From positions 112,856,461 to 112,920,460 of the forward strand of contig NC_089595.1 of the NCBI RefSeq assembly GCF_019320115.1: DNA of 64,000 nucleotides, in the 5' to 3' direction. The DNA is from Miscanthus floridulus. Its lineage: Eukaryota > Streptophyta > Magnoliopsida > Poales > Poaceae. The position numbers and the translations under genes are program-made. Position 1 is the first letter of the stretch. Each line of letters opens with the position of its first letter. Below the pieces are notes generated by a model. The model ran no database searches. It saw nothing but the letters and a program-made list of their open reading frames with translations, and was not told where the DNA came from. This document shows positions 22,590-34,516 of the stretch, in pieces.

Positions 22590-23075
22590 TGTTAGAGTAA
22601 TCTACTGCTTCCTCGTGTGAACACACAGCAAGGAAAAGACGGCGCCGAAAATGCTCTCTGCTGTGATATTGTAGCCGCTGTAGGTGCAGGCGCCGAATGG
22701 CTCACCTGCAGCACTGTAGCCACATGCAGAGGCCGGTGCAGAGTCAGCCCTGCTGTGTTATCTAGTTATTGTTACAGCATGTGCGCTGTACTAGCAATAG
22801 ATGGATAGAGTTGTATAAATAGACATACACGGCAACTCAGTAAAGAGAGTTCAGATTTGCCATCTCCCATACAGGGCTTCGGCCAACGCTGGTGTCTTGT
22901 ATTGTGTGTGTATGCTCTGTTCTCCCTCTCCTTCAACCTCTAGCCATAGTGTGTGGGGACGAACAACGCTTGTTCGTGGTCGGCTTAGCTAGTGGGTGCT
23001 CGACAACACTAGTGGGTGCTCGGCAAGACCGGTGAGTGGTTCACTTACCTGAGCCGGTGATCCTGTGGGCTAACA
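22590..23075 (+). repeat. 5' LTR of the copia element
   Basis: 486 bp. TATA box tataaata at 22814-22821. Ends CTAACA just before the primer-binding site. Confidence 0.95.
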
Positions 23076-23123
23076 AGTGGTATCAGAGCCATACAAGCGC
23101 CGTCGCCAGACTAACCGCTGGCG

Positions 23124-26100
23124 ATGACGGACGGTTCGGAGATGGGCGACAGCAGTGGCACTACTGTGGCTGCCCAGCCACGACCGGAGGTCGTTGTTCG
23201 CACGGTGCGGGAGGTCAGCGGCACCAGTTGACCGACGCTGACTCGCACCAACTATGGAAAGTGGTCGGTGACCATGAAGGTCAAGTTCTAGAATGTTGTT
23301 GACAAGAGCACCGACAATGAAGAAGATGACATGTCAGTGTTGGAGGCTATCATCGCTACTGTACCGACGGAGTACAGGGAGCCGTTGGGGGCGAAGAGCT
23401 CAGCTAAGGAGGCGTGGGAGGCTATTGCGGCGATGCGCGTCGGTTCCGACCGCGCAAAAAAGGCGATGGCCCAGCTTCTAAAGTAGGAGTACGCTAACCT
23501 CAAGTTCAAGGATGGTAAAATGGTGGAGGACTTCTCCCTCCGCCTGCAAACGCTCATCAACAAGCTGAAGAGCCACGGCGTCACCATCGACAAAGAGGAG
23601 GCGGTCTCCAAGTACCTCCACTTCGTACCGGCAAAGTACATCCAGATCGCTCTCTCCATAGAGACGATGCTGGACTTGTCCACCCTCACCATTGAGGATG
23701 TGATAGGTCGTCTGTGGGTGGTGGACGAGCGCCTGGAGCAGGCGACAGCAACGAAGGACAACGGCAAACTGCTGCTGACGGAACAGGAGTGGGCTGCTCG
23801 GAGGAACTCCGGGAAGGCAGCCTCCTCCAACCGCGGTGGCGATGGCAAGCGCCGCAGCAAGGCTTCTTCGGAGAAGAAGAAGCAGGTCGACCCCAATGCC
23901 TGTCGGCGCTACGGGAAGATGGGCCATTGGGTACGGGAGTGCCTAAATCGCAAGTAGAAGAAGAAAGCTGAGGCTCATCTAGCGCAAGCTGATGATGAGG
24001 ATGAGGCCACTATCCTGATGGCGATGTTCTGTGCACTACACGACGTTGAGGCCGAGGAGAAGGAAGAGGCGACGATGGTAGAAGGACCTGGGAAGGCCTT
24101 GAAGACTGTCAACCTCGACGAACCATGCTCCCAAGTCCACCTCGGACGCGTGGGCGCCGACCAGGAGTAGCGGTGGTATCTGGACTCTGGTGCCAGCAAC
24201 CACATGACGGGCTCCAAGGCATCCTTCTCCGAGCTTGACGATGATGTTATCGGCACGGTGAAGTTTGGTGACGGCTCCATGGTGGCTATCCAAGGGCACG
24301 ACACCATCATCTTCAGGTGCCAGAACGGGGAGCACCACGCGCTAACAGATGTGTATTACATCCCGCAGCTGCATTCCAGCATTGGTCAGCTGTATGAGCG
24401 TGGTAGCGAGGTACTGATCAAGGACGGAGTCCTTAGGATTAGGGACCAGGAGCAGTGACTTCTCGCCAAGGTGAAGAGGTCCCTGAACCAGTTGTATCTG
24501 CTCGACCTGAAGGTAGAGCAGCCGGTGTGCCTGGCAGCAAGGCACACCGAGGAACCGTGGATGTGGCATGACTAGTTCGGACATCTCAGCTTCGACGCGC
24601 TTGGTCAGCTAGAGAAGATGGTCCGAGGGCTACCCCACATCAAGCATGGAGGTGAGCTATGTGACAGCTGCCTGGCCGAGAAGCAAAGGAGGCTACCATT
24701 CCCAAAGGCGGCCAAGCATCGTGCGAAGGACGCTCTCGAGCTCATCCACGGTGACCTCTACGGGCTGATCATGCCTGCTACAAATGGTGGTCGGCGGTAC
24801 TTCCTTCTACTCGTGGATGATTGCAGTCGCTACATGTGGCTGCAACTCCTGACAAGCAAGGACGAAGCGGCAGCGGCAATCAAGAAGTTCAAGATGCGCG
24901 CGGAGGCCAAGAGCGGCAAGAAGCTCCACGTGCTGAGGACTGATCACGGCGGCGAATTCACTTCAGTGGAGTTCGCTCCGTACTGTGTGGATCAGGGTGT
25001 GGCGCGACACCACACCGCGCTGTACTCACCACAACAGAATGGCGTGGTGGAGAGGCAGAACTAGACCGTGGTCGGCATGGCCCGATCCATGATGAAGGCC
25101 AAAGGCATGCCGGCAAGGTTCTGGGGTGAGGCGGTGACCACAGTGGTGTTCATCCTCAACCGCGCTCCGACCAAGGCCCTGACGGGCAAGATGCCGTTCA
25201 AAGCTTGGTATGAGAGCAAGCCGAGCATGTCCTTCCTCCGAACATTCGGTTGCATCGACCACGTCAGGAAGACAAAGCCGAACCTCACCAAGCTGGAGGA
25301 TAGGAGCACACCCATGGTGTTCCTAGGCTATGCAGAGGGTACCAAGGTGTACTGGCTCTATGACCCACGTGGAGACAAGGTGCTTGTCTCGCGCGACGTC
25401 GTGTTCGACGAGAAGGCGGCTTGGGACTGGACCAGTCCAAACACAGGGGAAGCTGGCGGCTTCACCAGCACCTTTGTCGCCGAGCACTTGGTCATCCACG
25501 GTGGTGGAGATGTTGGGGAAGAGGTGCTGAGCACTCCGAGAGGGGTGCCAAGCACTCCAGCGGCAGAGCCTAGCTCTCCTGGGGCAGTGCAGAGCACTTT
25601 GGGAGGGATGCCGAGTACTCCGGGAGGAGTGCCGAGCACGCCAGGAGTGGCATCAGAAGGTTCTATAGTGGTGGCAACCACTATAGGACGGGTGCCGAGC
25701 ACTCCCGTAGCGGAGCTAAGAGGTCTTGCAGTGGTACGAACTACTCCAAGACTGAGGCTGAACACTCCTATGGTGGTGCCGAGCACTGCAGGGGTAGTGA
25801 CGAGCTGTCTAGAAGTAGTGCCGAGCACTGCAACCACTGAGCACTCTAGGTGTTGTGCCAAGCACTCCGGTGGAATAGGGAATTACATCAACGCCGATTG
25901 AGTTCGCCTCACCTCCAAGTGACATCATTGAGTTCGTGGATGCCTTCAACGAAGGTAAGGAGGTGTGGTTCCATAGGGTGGACGACATCGTCGGTGGTAT
26001 AGGACCCTTAGGGCTGGCTGGTTGGCTGCTCAATGATGCAGAGCTGCTGCTCGTCAGTGAAGAGGAACCACCCATGTTCGCGCTGGCCGAGCGCAATGGA

Positions 26101-27629
26101 AACTGGCGATGGGCGATGCTGGAGGAGATGAAGGCGATCGAGGAAAACGAGACATGGCAGCTCATCGATCCACCTCCAGGATGCCGTCCGATCAGCCTAA
26201 AGTGGGTGTACAAGGTCAAGCGGGATGAGCTCGGCGCCATTGTCAAGCACAAGGCGCGCCTCGTCGCCTGAGGCTTTGTTCAGCGTGAGGGCATAGACTT
26301 CAAGGAGGTCTTTGCGCCAGTAGCGCACAGGGAGTCGGTCCGTTTGCTACTAGCTTTGGCAGCAGCAAAGAACTGGCGTGTCCATCACTTGGACGTTAAA
26401 TCAGCCTTCCTCAATGGTGAGCTGGCAGAGACAGTCTTTGTCAGGCAACCTCTAGGTTTCACCATCAAGGGAGAGGAGCACAGGGTGCTCCGACTGTGCA
26501 AGGTGCTCTACGGGCTGTGGCAGGCCCCACGAGCATGGAACGCCAAGCTTGACGCCACGCTGGGCGAGCTTGGGTTTCAATGGTGCGCAATCGAGCACAC
26601 GCTCTACACATGGCGATGGGGGAAGGAGGAGCTTGTCGTCGGCGTGTATATGGACGACTTGATCGTCACCGGCGTGCGCATGGAGGACATCAATGGCTTC
26701 AAGAGCGAGATGGCGGCTCGTTTTCGAATGAGCGATCTCGGCGCACTCTCCTACTCCTCGGCATTGAGGTGAGATAGGGGAAGGAGGAACTCATGCTCGG
26801 TCAGAGCGCGTATGCCTCCAAGCTGTTGGAGCGGAGTGGCATGGCTGAGTGCAAGCCATGCGTAACTCCGATGGAGGAGCGGCTGAAGCTGACGAAGGCC
26901 AGCACCACAGCGAAGGTGGATGCAACACTCTACCAGAGCATTGTCGATGGTCTATGCTACCTAGTCCATATGAGGCCAAACATTGCATTCACCGTGGGCT
27001 ACGTCAGTCGCTTCATGGAGGATCCCAGAGAGGATCACTAGGCTGCAGTGAAGCGGCTACTACGCTACGTCAAAGGGATGGTGGATCATGGGATCATCTT
27101 CCCAAAGACCAGCGGGAGTAGGCTGTAGCTCACTGTGTTCAGCGATGCAGACATGGCGGGAGACATCGACGGACGACGGAGCACCTCTGGTGTGCTTGTC
27201 TTCCTCGGATCAGCCCTAATTTCATGGCTGTCGCTGAAACAGAAGGTGGTGACGCTATCTACGTGCGAGGCAGAGTACGTAGCAGTGGCCATAGCGGCGT
27301 GCCAAGTTGTGTGGCTACGTCGGCTGCTGGGCAAGCTGATCAGCGTGGAAACTCACCCACCAGCACTGATGGTGGACAACCAGCAAGTCATAGCCCTCGT
27401 GAAGAATCCGGTTCTACATAATCGGAGCAAACACATCGATGTGAAATTCCACTTCCTCAGGGACTGTGTCGATGGAGGGCAAATCGTCATCGAGTTCATC
27501 GATACTAGTCGGCAACTCACGGACATCCTCACCAAGCCGCTTGGACGCCTTCGACTCACGGAGCTGAAGGAGATGATCAGCATGGATGGGGTACAAGGGA
27601 TAGCAGTAGGATTAGGGGAAGATTGTTAG
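23124..27629 (+). pseudogene. Degraded copia gag-pol
   Basis: One long frame begins at ATG 23124. Gag homology starts at about 23238. The zinc knuckle (23901-23942) has Tyr in place of its second Cys ([14 protein letters not shown]). Protease active site LDSGASNHMT has its Asp at 24183. The integrase zinc-binding part lies at 24567-24671 and the DDE residues at 24753, 24942 and 25050. A proline-rich linker of repeated VPSTPG-like units fills 25530-25870. RT carries YMDD at 26647-26658 and RNase H spans 27135-27600. Breaks: in-frame stops at 23229, 23289, 23484, 23955, 24168, 24456, 24573, 25062, 25876, 26269, 26775, 27039 and 27126, and frameshifts near 25830 and 26755. Ten stops are TAG, three TGA and none TAA. 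The product is non-functional. Confidence 0.93.
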
Positions 27630-28109
27630 AATACTCTACTACTTCCTTATGTGAACACACAGCAAGGGGAAGGCAGCGCCAAAAAGGCTCCCTACTGTGA
27701 TACTGTAGCCACTGCAGGTGCTGGCGCCGAATGGCTCACCTGCAGCACTGTAGCCACATGCAGAGGTCGGCGCAGAGTTAGCCCTGCTGTGTTATCTAGT
27801 TACTATTACAGCATGTGCGCTGTACTAGGACTAGATGGATAGAGTTGTATAAATAGACATACACGGCAACTCAGTAAAGAGAGTTTAGATTTGCCATCTC
27901 CCATACAGGGCTTTGGCCAATGCTGGTATCTTGTACTGCGTGTGTATGCTCTGTTCTCCCTCTTCTTCAACCTCTAGCCATAGTGTGTGGGGACGGACAA
28001 TGCTTGTTCATGGTCGGCTTAGCTAGTGGGTGCTCGGCAACACTAGCGGGTGCTCGGCAAGACCAGTGAGTGGTTCACTCACCTGAGCCAATGATCCTGT
28101 GGGCTAACA
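27624..28109 (+). repeat. 3' LTR of the copia element
   Basis: 486 bp; TATA box at 27848-27855. The last codons of the pol frame run into its first bases (TAG at 27627). Confidence 0.95.
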
Positions 28110-28114
28110 TGCCT

Positions 28115-28882
28115 CTCCTTAAGTGACAGGTCGATCAATCACATATCCAAAGGCTAAACAAGATTGCAGTGTTGTCTTTTGTCTTCTTCATCAAGGTAGA
28201 TTGTCTGTAAAGGGGTTTAACTTTTGAGTGGTGAATTAAAGGAAATCCAAAGCCTACCCTTTTGTACACATGAAATGAACTTATCCAGGTTGTATCCTTG
28301 CCCCATGCATGATGAGAGATTGGAAGAATATATGCCAAGCAAGGCTTGTTAAGTCCCTTTTGGACTGAAGAATACATTTCACCTGTTGCCAGGGCCTTGG
28401 AAGAGGGAATTGCATATGTTCTCTATGGTCCATGCCAAAGCTACCCTTATGATTCTGAGACTGCACTTGTACAGCAAGGTACTTGTTGCATGATAAAACT
28501 CAGGTCAGTAAATATTTGTTAGGTCCTTGCAGATGCTTGCAAGATGCTAGTGTTGTAGCATGGAGGACCATTGTCTTTAGTGTCTGAAATATGAGACTAG
28601 CATGCAGGTCGATGTCTGAGCACATAGCTCGGAAGATGTGCGTATCAGCCAATAGGCTATGTGACTGTGCCTGCATGATGCCCTGAAGGACGTGCTTCCT
28701 GAAAAGTCAGAACTGCAAAGGTGCACAAACCAAACCTCTGATTGAATGCTTCCATGGCTCATAGTTCCTAGATTCTTGTCTTTATCTGTTAGCCATTGTT
28801 TACCATTGTCCATTCATGTATCAGCTTTGATGCATCTGATCACAATGATCTCAGCTTGTTGTAGCATCATCTTGACCATTGT
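28115..28882. other. Host intergenic DNA between two retroelement insertions
   Basis: Mixed composition; no gene, RNA or repeat recognised. Confidence 0.4.
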
Positions 28883-29689
28883 CCATTTGAAAGGTCCTTG
28901 TTTAGTTTTGGTAATTAAGTGACAACCTAGGTGTACTAATATGTGTTTAAGTGTAATACACAGGTGAATTAGTCTACAGGTACATGTGTTTGAGCAACTC
29001 ATGCCATAACAGTGAAGATGGCTTAGATTTGTTGCAAGGCTCACACATGTGATGAAGGAGCTCATTGCATATGAGACATGACATTGAGTCATGTGACTAA
29101 GGTGGAGATGATCAAGACAAGACTTGGCTTGATTGACCGGTTGCAAGCATGAAGGGCAAGTTGGAGGCTTTGGAGCGATGGACCGCGTGGCGGTGAAGCT
29201 TGAGCAAGACTTGGCGCCGATGGATGAAGGCAACGATGAAAAGCAAGTGAGGTCAAGATCGATGAATCAATACGGTCACATGATGATATGAAGTGGATCA
29301 TTTGATTTGGTGATTGGTTGGTGCATGTGTTGCATCAATGATGGATGAGATGGAATGGAATGTGTAAGGCAAAGGTATATTTGTAGGGCATTTCATTTCA
29401 CCGGTCAAAGGTTGTGTAGAGAAGTGTATGACCGGGTTTTGGATAGATGGTCGTACTATTACGAGGAGCAAACTTGTTTGCATATCGGTTATCTAGTGCC
29501 ACTTGAGCGATCTAACTTTGCATACGTGTTAGGATCGAGTGGCATTGAGAAAAGAATGCTAATCCTTTAGAAAAAATGATTGTGAAAAGCTAACACACGA
29601 ACACAAGGTGGTGATCACTTAGTGGTGTTAGCACATTTACAAAGGAGAAGTCAAAAGGTGAAGAAAGGAGGCAAAACTAGGCTTGGGTG

Positions 29690-30165
29690 CTGCCCTAGGG
29701 GCACCACCACCCCCTGTCCGGTGCACCTCCACCCTAGTGGCGGTGACTGGCTGGTCGAGGCTAGGAGCAGGGGTTGGAGCTGGCACCGCCGTACCTTGTC
29801 CGGTGGCACCGCCACCCCTAGGGCGGTGCCCACCTGGACTTGGTTTCGAGCAACAGAAGGGATGTCACCGGATGTGATGGTGTACACCGCCATATGCAGG
29901 GCAGTGCACCGCCAGGTGTTGTCCGGTGGCACTGCCACATTTTCCCGAGGGTCGTGAGTTCAGTGTTGAGGCGAGGGGGTCACCGCCATGGTGATGGTGG
30001 TGCACCGCCCTATTTTTCCAAAAAGAAGAATTTTTGGGGTGTTGGCCAGGGTGGCACTGCCATCCCCTGTCCGGTGCCACAGCCGCCTGTTCAGTGACCA
30101 CGGCTAGTCAAACTAGCCGTTGGATTCGACCGTTGGTGGGCACCACCACCCCATGTCTGGTGGCC
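29690..30165. repeat. Reiterated GC-rich dyad motifs in the U3 part of the solo LTR
   Basis: At least five imperfect copies of a block built from tgtccggtgg and its near-complement caccgcca (around 29710, 29795, 29915, 30060 and 30150). Each can pair locally, as in ggtggcaccgccacc. They end about 70 bp upstream of the TATA box. Confidence 0.65.
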
Positions 30166-30233
30166 GCACCGTCGTGTTCGGTGCCCTCGCAGAAAGTACA
30201 GTTTTGCTCCAATGGCTCTATTTGGCTTTGGGG

Positions 30234-30243
30234 CTATAAATAG
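30234..30243 (+). promoter_or_regulatory. TATA box of the solo LTR
   Basis: ctataaatag on the plus strand, followed by the presumed R/U5 region. This promoter faces the DNA downstream of the solo LTR. Confidence 0.6.
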
Positions 30244-31345
30244 AGGTGGAACTCAGGCATTTGGCTGGTTGAGCACCTTGGGGATGTGCTGCCCTTATGT
30301 GTGCTTGGTTTGAGAAGCCTCTAACTCACTTGTGTTTGCAAGAAGTGTGAATCCATTGACGATGAGTGATTCTAGTGCGTTGCATTGTGAGATTGCATCG
30401 AGTGGCACTAGGTGATCGAGTTGCAAGCCGGTGGTGCTTGTTACTCTTAGAGGTTGCCACCTCCTAGACGGATTGGTGGTGGTCTCCGTCGAAGCACGCA
30501 AAGAAGATTGTGCGGTGCTCCGGAGAAGTGATTGTGAGGGGGATTGTGCTCACCCTACGGGAGCCGCGAAGAGCAACTCTAGTAGAGCGAGACGCGAATG
30601 GCGACAAGTGGTCCAGCTGGGTCAAGTGCTAGAGCTTGTGGTAAGCACTTCACGTGGGAGAGTGTGACTTGCGGGTCACTACTAGCAAGAGGACCGGCGA
30701 CAACCTTGGAGCTTGTCTCAACGGGGACTAGCGTGTTGGCAAGCACGTGAACCTCGGGATAAAACCACCGTGCCATCCTTGTCTTCCCGTTGGTTTGTAA
30801 TTCCCTAACACAAGCTTGTAATTACTTTCATATTCATTGTGCTTGTGTAGTTACTCTTATAATTAGTTAGCTTGTATAGCGTGCTAATTACCTTCTTGCT
30901 TGTGTACCATAGAAGTAGCTCCCTTGCGTGATTAATTTGGTTTGAGTAACCTTATTAGTCACATTGCTTAGTTTGTGTAGCTAAGTAATTTGAGCTCTCT
31001 AATTTGGCTTATGTAGTCTTGTTATTGAGCATTGCTAGTGAGTTAGGTTTTATGCGCTTTGCATCACTAGATTGTGTAGGTGCTCCCCGGTTTGGTTGAA
31101 ATACTAGTTGCATAGATTTGTGTGACCTTGTAAGCTAGAATTGGTTAGGTGAGCACTAGCTAGCTCGACACCTTTGTTGCCTATTTAGGATCTTTATAAG
31201 GTGTTTGAGAACTTAGATAGAGGGATGATGTGGTCTTGGCTAGACCGATATTTATAATTCCGTATTTATCTCGGTTAGCCGGCGCGATTATTTTTAGAAA
31301 GGACTATTCACCCCCTTTAATCCGCCGTCTCCACTCTACACCATT

Positions 31346-32389
31346 GTCATATCAACTTCATGCATGGTTGAAAAACTAGTTATCAAAATGCTGTCACTTC
31401 AAACACAGATTCACGTGTAATTTGAAATTTTAATTTATATATTACTTGATGCATAATTCACTGGAGAATGGAGGATAACAGGATTTGGCCTAAGAACATC
31501 CATCCTTTTCACCGTGTATCTCTTTGCAATCTCAGCCATCCGATGTACAATCCATAGAACATATTCCTAAGGAGATAAGCAGCCGGTGCACGCCCCTTGG
31601 GGACCAAAGGAATATATCTATGTGGGTATATGTAACTTTTCATCTCCAATGATTCTGGAAAGGGAATTGACTACATTCCAATCTTGTTCCCGGCTTGTTC
31701 ATGGAATTCGCACTGTCCCACACAATAAGATTTGATTTACTGCCACTTGATCTGTCCAAAGGCTACCATTTCTTCGTTCAGATGAATGGGCTTGGAAGGT
31801 TTGCATCCATCGGATGTGTTGGAGCAGCAAGTTGCAGTTTTGATTCGTGCAGCGTGCATCGAGCCATCAGGAGATCTCTACCTCGGAGTCATATCTGCAC
31901 AAAGCCGTCGGAAAGATGCAGGATTCCCACTGATATTTTGAACCATCCAGGCAAGGCTTCAGGAAGATGCTAGGTAGTGAAATGGAGACTTCTTTCAAGC
32001 GCTTTGCTAGCGTTTCTGAATATATTTTAGGGTAGTGTATGAGCCTGCAGCTTTGTATGGGCTGTTTCCAAAGATAGATTGTGACTTGAGATACTTCAAA
32101 TCTTTAATCTTTATTTGTGTTTGCCTCTTGCCCTGTGAAATTGGAGATTCTGGATTGAGTATTCTGTGTTGTTTTCAACTGGAAAGGGAGTATATATTGT
32201 GTTGAAATTAGTAATATTATTGCCTTGTTGGGTTTTAAAAGAAGAATATATTATTCTGTAGCTTTTTGTGTACAGAGTTGTCTTGATTGGTTCTTGCAAT
32301 TCTACTGACGTTCAAGTTCAGGGTACGCACCACCAGTGAGTTATACGGTCAGCTTGTCTCCTACTTAAAAGTTAAAACAATTGTTTAAG
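31346..32389. other. Unassigned DNA between solo LTR and CACTA-like terminus
   Basis: About 1 kb of low-repeat appearance. A plus-strand frame 31695-31973 (92 aa, Cys/Ser/Arg-containing) has no family I recognise. It could be host intergenic DNA or captured sequence inside a CACTA-like neighbourhood. Confidence 0.35.
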
Positions 32390-32640
32390 CACTACAACAA
32401 TAACGGCTTTTGCAGTGACTGTGAGCCATCGCTCACTGCTTATATTCTCTTAGAGCTGAGCCATCATTAGTTCGTATCTGGCCAGCGGCTTGATGCTATC
32501 ACCATGTAGCTCGGATTCAGTGGCCGCCTCTGCATCAGCCTGATTCCAAATCTTGAACGCAAAAAGGTTGGATCAGATTCTACTCTGATCGACAAGTCGA
32601 CGAGTGCGAATCCAGGCGGTCTCTGCTAGGGATCAGATCC
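32390..32640 (+). mobile_element. CACTA-like transposon terminus (truncated)
   Basis: Begins cactacaacaataacggc, the CACTA signature, followed by subterminal short repeats (cagtgac/tcactg in both orientations) typical of En/Spm-type ends. It is cut at 32641 by the Tat LTR. The opposite terminus is not in the window. Confidence 0.55.
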
Positions 32641-33882
32641 TGTCGGCGCTCGTACGAGTAAATTTCTAGTATTGCGCATCTGATTTGGATGGTGTGCTTA
32701 GAAGACACGAGGTTTATACTGGTTGGGACAAAATGTCCCTACGTCCAGTTCGTCGCTGCTGCTCGTATTACTAGCACTAAAAGTTTACAGTAGGGGTTAA
32801 AAATGGACGAGAGAGGGACATGTCCCAAGTCTCTAATGGAAGAAATGAACGGATGTCGAGAGCTCGGTTGCTGCTCAACCGTGTGCTTGTATTGTGTTCT
32901 GATCGGTTCGAGGTTCGATGGGTTCATGATGGTTCAATCGGGTCTGGCCTTAATCGATCTCCTTCATGGAAAGACGAGAACGAGAGGGAGGAGAAGTCCT
33001 TTAGGATCGCCGGGTCCTTCTTCTCCTTCATGCGGGTCCTGTCGACCCTATAGACGTCAACAGGGACAGCTCCACGTCGCGGTCATGTCCTTTACTGGCG
33101 CCATGCGCAGGCGTCGTCTGCCGGTCATGGCGCTCCGCTCCATCCTGGCGAATGTCGTGGTGAACTGACACGCCTGTCAGTGTTTCGTACAGGGGTTTGG
33201 CAGAACAGCACCGGTACGCCCGATGTTGTTCCTGATGTGAATCCCCAGGTATGGACCGTCGTGGTCGCGGGTTACATCGAGGCGTGCTAGAGTCTTCCTT
33301 GGTGTCAGAGTTTTGACCCAGACCCATATGCTTGGACCTAGAGTGGTTGACGGCGGTATGGAACCCTGTCGGGCGAGGCGGAGCGCAAACCCAAGAGTCA
33401 GACGAGGCGGAGCCCGCGGCCTCAGGGTTGGGGTGAGGCGGAGCCATCCCTCAGAGGTCGTGTGAGGTGGAGCCCACGGCCATGGTGTTGGACGAGGCGG
33501 AGCCCGTGGCCTTGGGGTCGGGTGAGGCGGAGCCAGCCCTCAAAGGTTGGGCGAGATGGAGCCCGCGGCCTCGGTGTCGGGTGAGGCGGAGCCCTACCCC
33601 AGAGGTCGGGCGAGGTGGAGCCCGCCCCCAGAGGTCGAGCAAGGCGGAGCCCGCAACCACGGTGTCGGGCGAGGCGGCGCCCGCGGCCTCGGTGTCGGGC
33701 GAGGCGGAGCCCTACCCTAGAGGTCGAGCGAGGTGGAGTCCACCCCCAGAGGTCAGGTGAGGCGGAGCTTGTGCGCCTAGGGGTCGGTTGAAGCCGTAGT
33801 CGCGCTCTTGACTGCTCGGATGAATCAATGTTGATGGTCATTAGCTCTTCCTCTTCGGGTACCCTAGTATTGGTCCCTTACA
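32641..33882 (-). repeat. Left (3') LTR of the Tat element
   Basis: 1242 bp, TGTCGGCG...CTTACA on the plus strand. Compared with the right LTR it lacks about 55 bp that hold a hairpin and a TATA-like motif, and it contains its own version of the minisatellite. Confidence 0.88.
33385..33785. repeat. Minisatellite in the left Tat LTR
   Basis: About 12 imperfect units of roughly 30 bp built on gtcgggcgaggcggagcc. In the element's own orientation it lies about 100 bp into U3. It produces spurious Gly/Arg/Glu-rich frames. Confidence 0.85.
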
Positions 33883-34508
33883 GTAGCCCCTGAGCTTGCG
33901 GCGGAGTAGAATACTCCTTCGGAGGCTTTTCTGAACGGTAGGACTCTGAGGGCCTTGGTCTTCTTTTGTCACCCACGGCGTGACCTGTTGACGGTGATTC
34001 CCTTTCGTCGAGATCGGGCACCTCGGGGGTATAGCCGTGAGATTTGGTGGGTCGAAAAAGGTCTTTCCTGATCCTGACCCCTACGGGGGTCTGTTGTTCT
34101 GCGACCGTGCGCTCGACCTTTGTGCGAGCCCAACTTTCCTCAAGACCCCCCCCTAAGCAGGGGTCCAGTCGAGCTTTGCGATTGCCTTCTCTCAAGCATT
34201 TTTTCCGATAAAAACGGAGGGGCCGAGCCGTGCCATGATTTTCCTCTATGGACGAATCATGGTGCTCGGTGAGCTGTTAATGGGCTAGTTCGAGTGGGGC
34301 CCCGGCATCCCATTCGTGGGGATCCGGCTTGGGTCAGCTTGGTGACAGACTCCAGATTCTCAGCGGCCAATCCATATAGTTCTCGGGTCCGCTCGGTCGG
34401 CCCCTAGGGCTCTATGCCTTTCTTCGAGAAAAAAATCATGGATCATATCTGGCCTAGACTCAAATATGGGCCGAGATGCCCGTGGGCCCATCCCTTTCCA
34501 CCCCTCAC

Positions 34509-34516
34509 TTTAAAAG
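34509..34516 (+). promoter_or_regulatory. Possible TATA element of the antisense accessory gene
   Basis: tttaaaag on the plus strand, about 390 bp upstream of the ATG at 34895. Weak evidence: composition and position only. Confidence 0.3.

Larger units (their letters stand above)
22590..28109 (+). mobile_element. Complete Ty1/copia LTR retrotransposon, coding region degraded
   Basis: 5520 bp with 486-bp LTRs that both start TGTTAGA and end GGCTAACA. The 5-bp target duplication tgcct is at 22585-22589 and 28110-28114. Primer site tggtatcagagcc (tRNA-iMet) at 23078-23090; polypurine tract aggggaaga at 27614-27622. Domain order gag, protease, integrase, RT, RNase H defines copia. The LTRs differ at about 40 of 486 positions by my hand count, mostly transitions, so the insertion is not recent. 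It cannot move on its own because the polyprotein frame is broken many times. Confidence 0.96.
28888..31340 (+). mobile_element. Solo LTR of a Maximus/SIRE-type copia retrotransposon
   Basis: 2453 bp beginning tgaaaggtccttgttt and ending in the cacccccttta...ctctaca style typical of grass Maximus/SIRE LTRs. It is flanked by a perfect 5-bp duplication ccatt (28883-28887 and 31341-31345). There is no internal region: the element was reduced to one LTR by LTR-LTR recombination. A TATA box ctataaatag is at 30234-30243 with GC-rich dyad repeats upstream. The last 340 bp of the window is a second member of this LTR family. The lineage name is from recall of the characteristic termini; the solo-LTR structure is seen directly. 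Confidence 0.88.

Noticed and set aside
29622..30097. Frames through the dyad-rich block of the solo LTR
   Set aside because: Composition-driven, inside an LTR with exact target duplication; no protein family.
33028..33841. Arg/Pro/Ser-rich frames on both strands of the Tat LTR
   Set aside because: Products of translating a ~30-bp minisatellite in any frame; not a gene.
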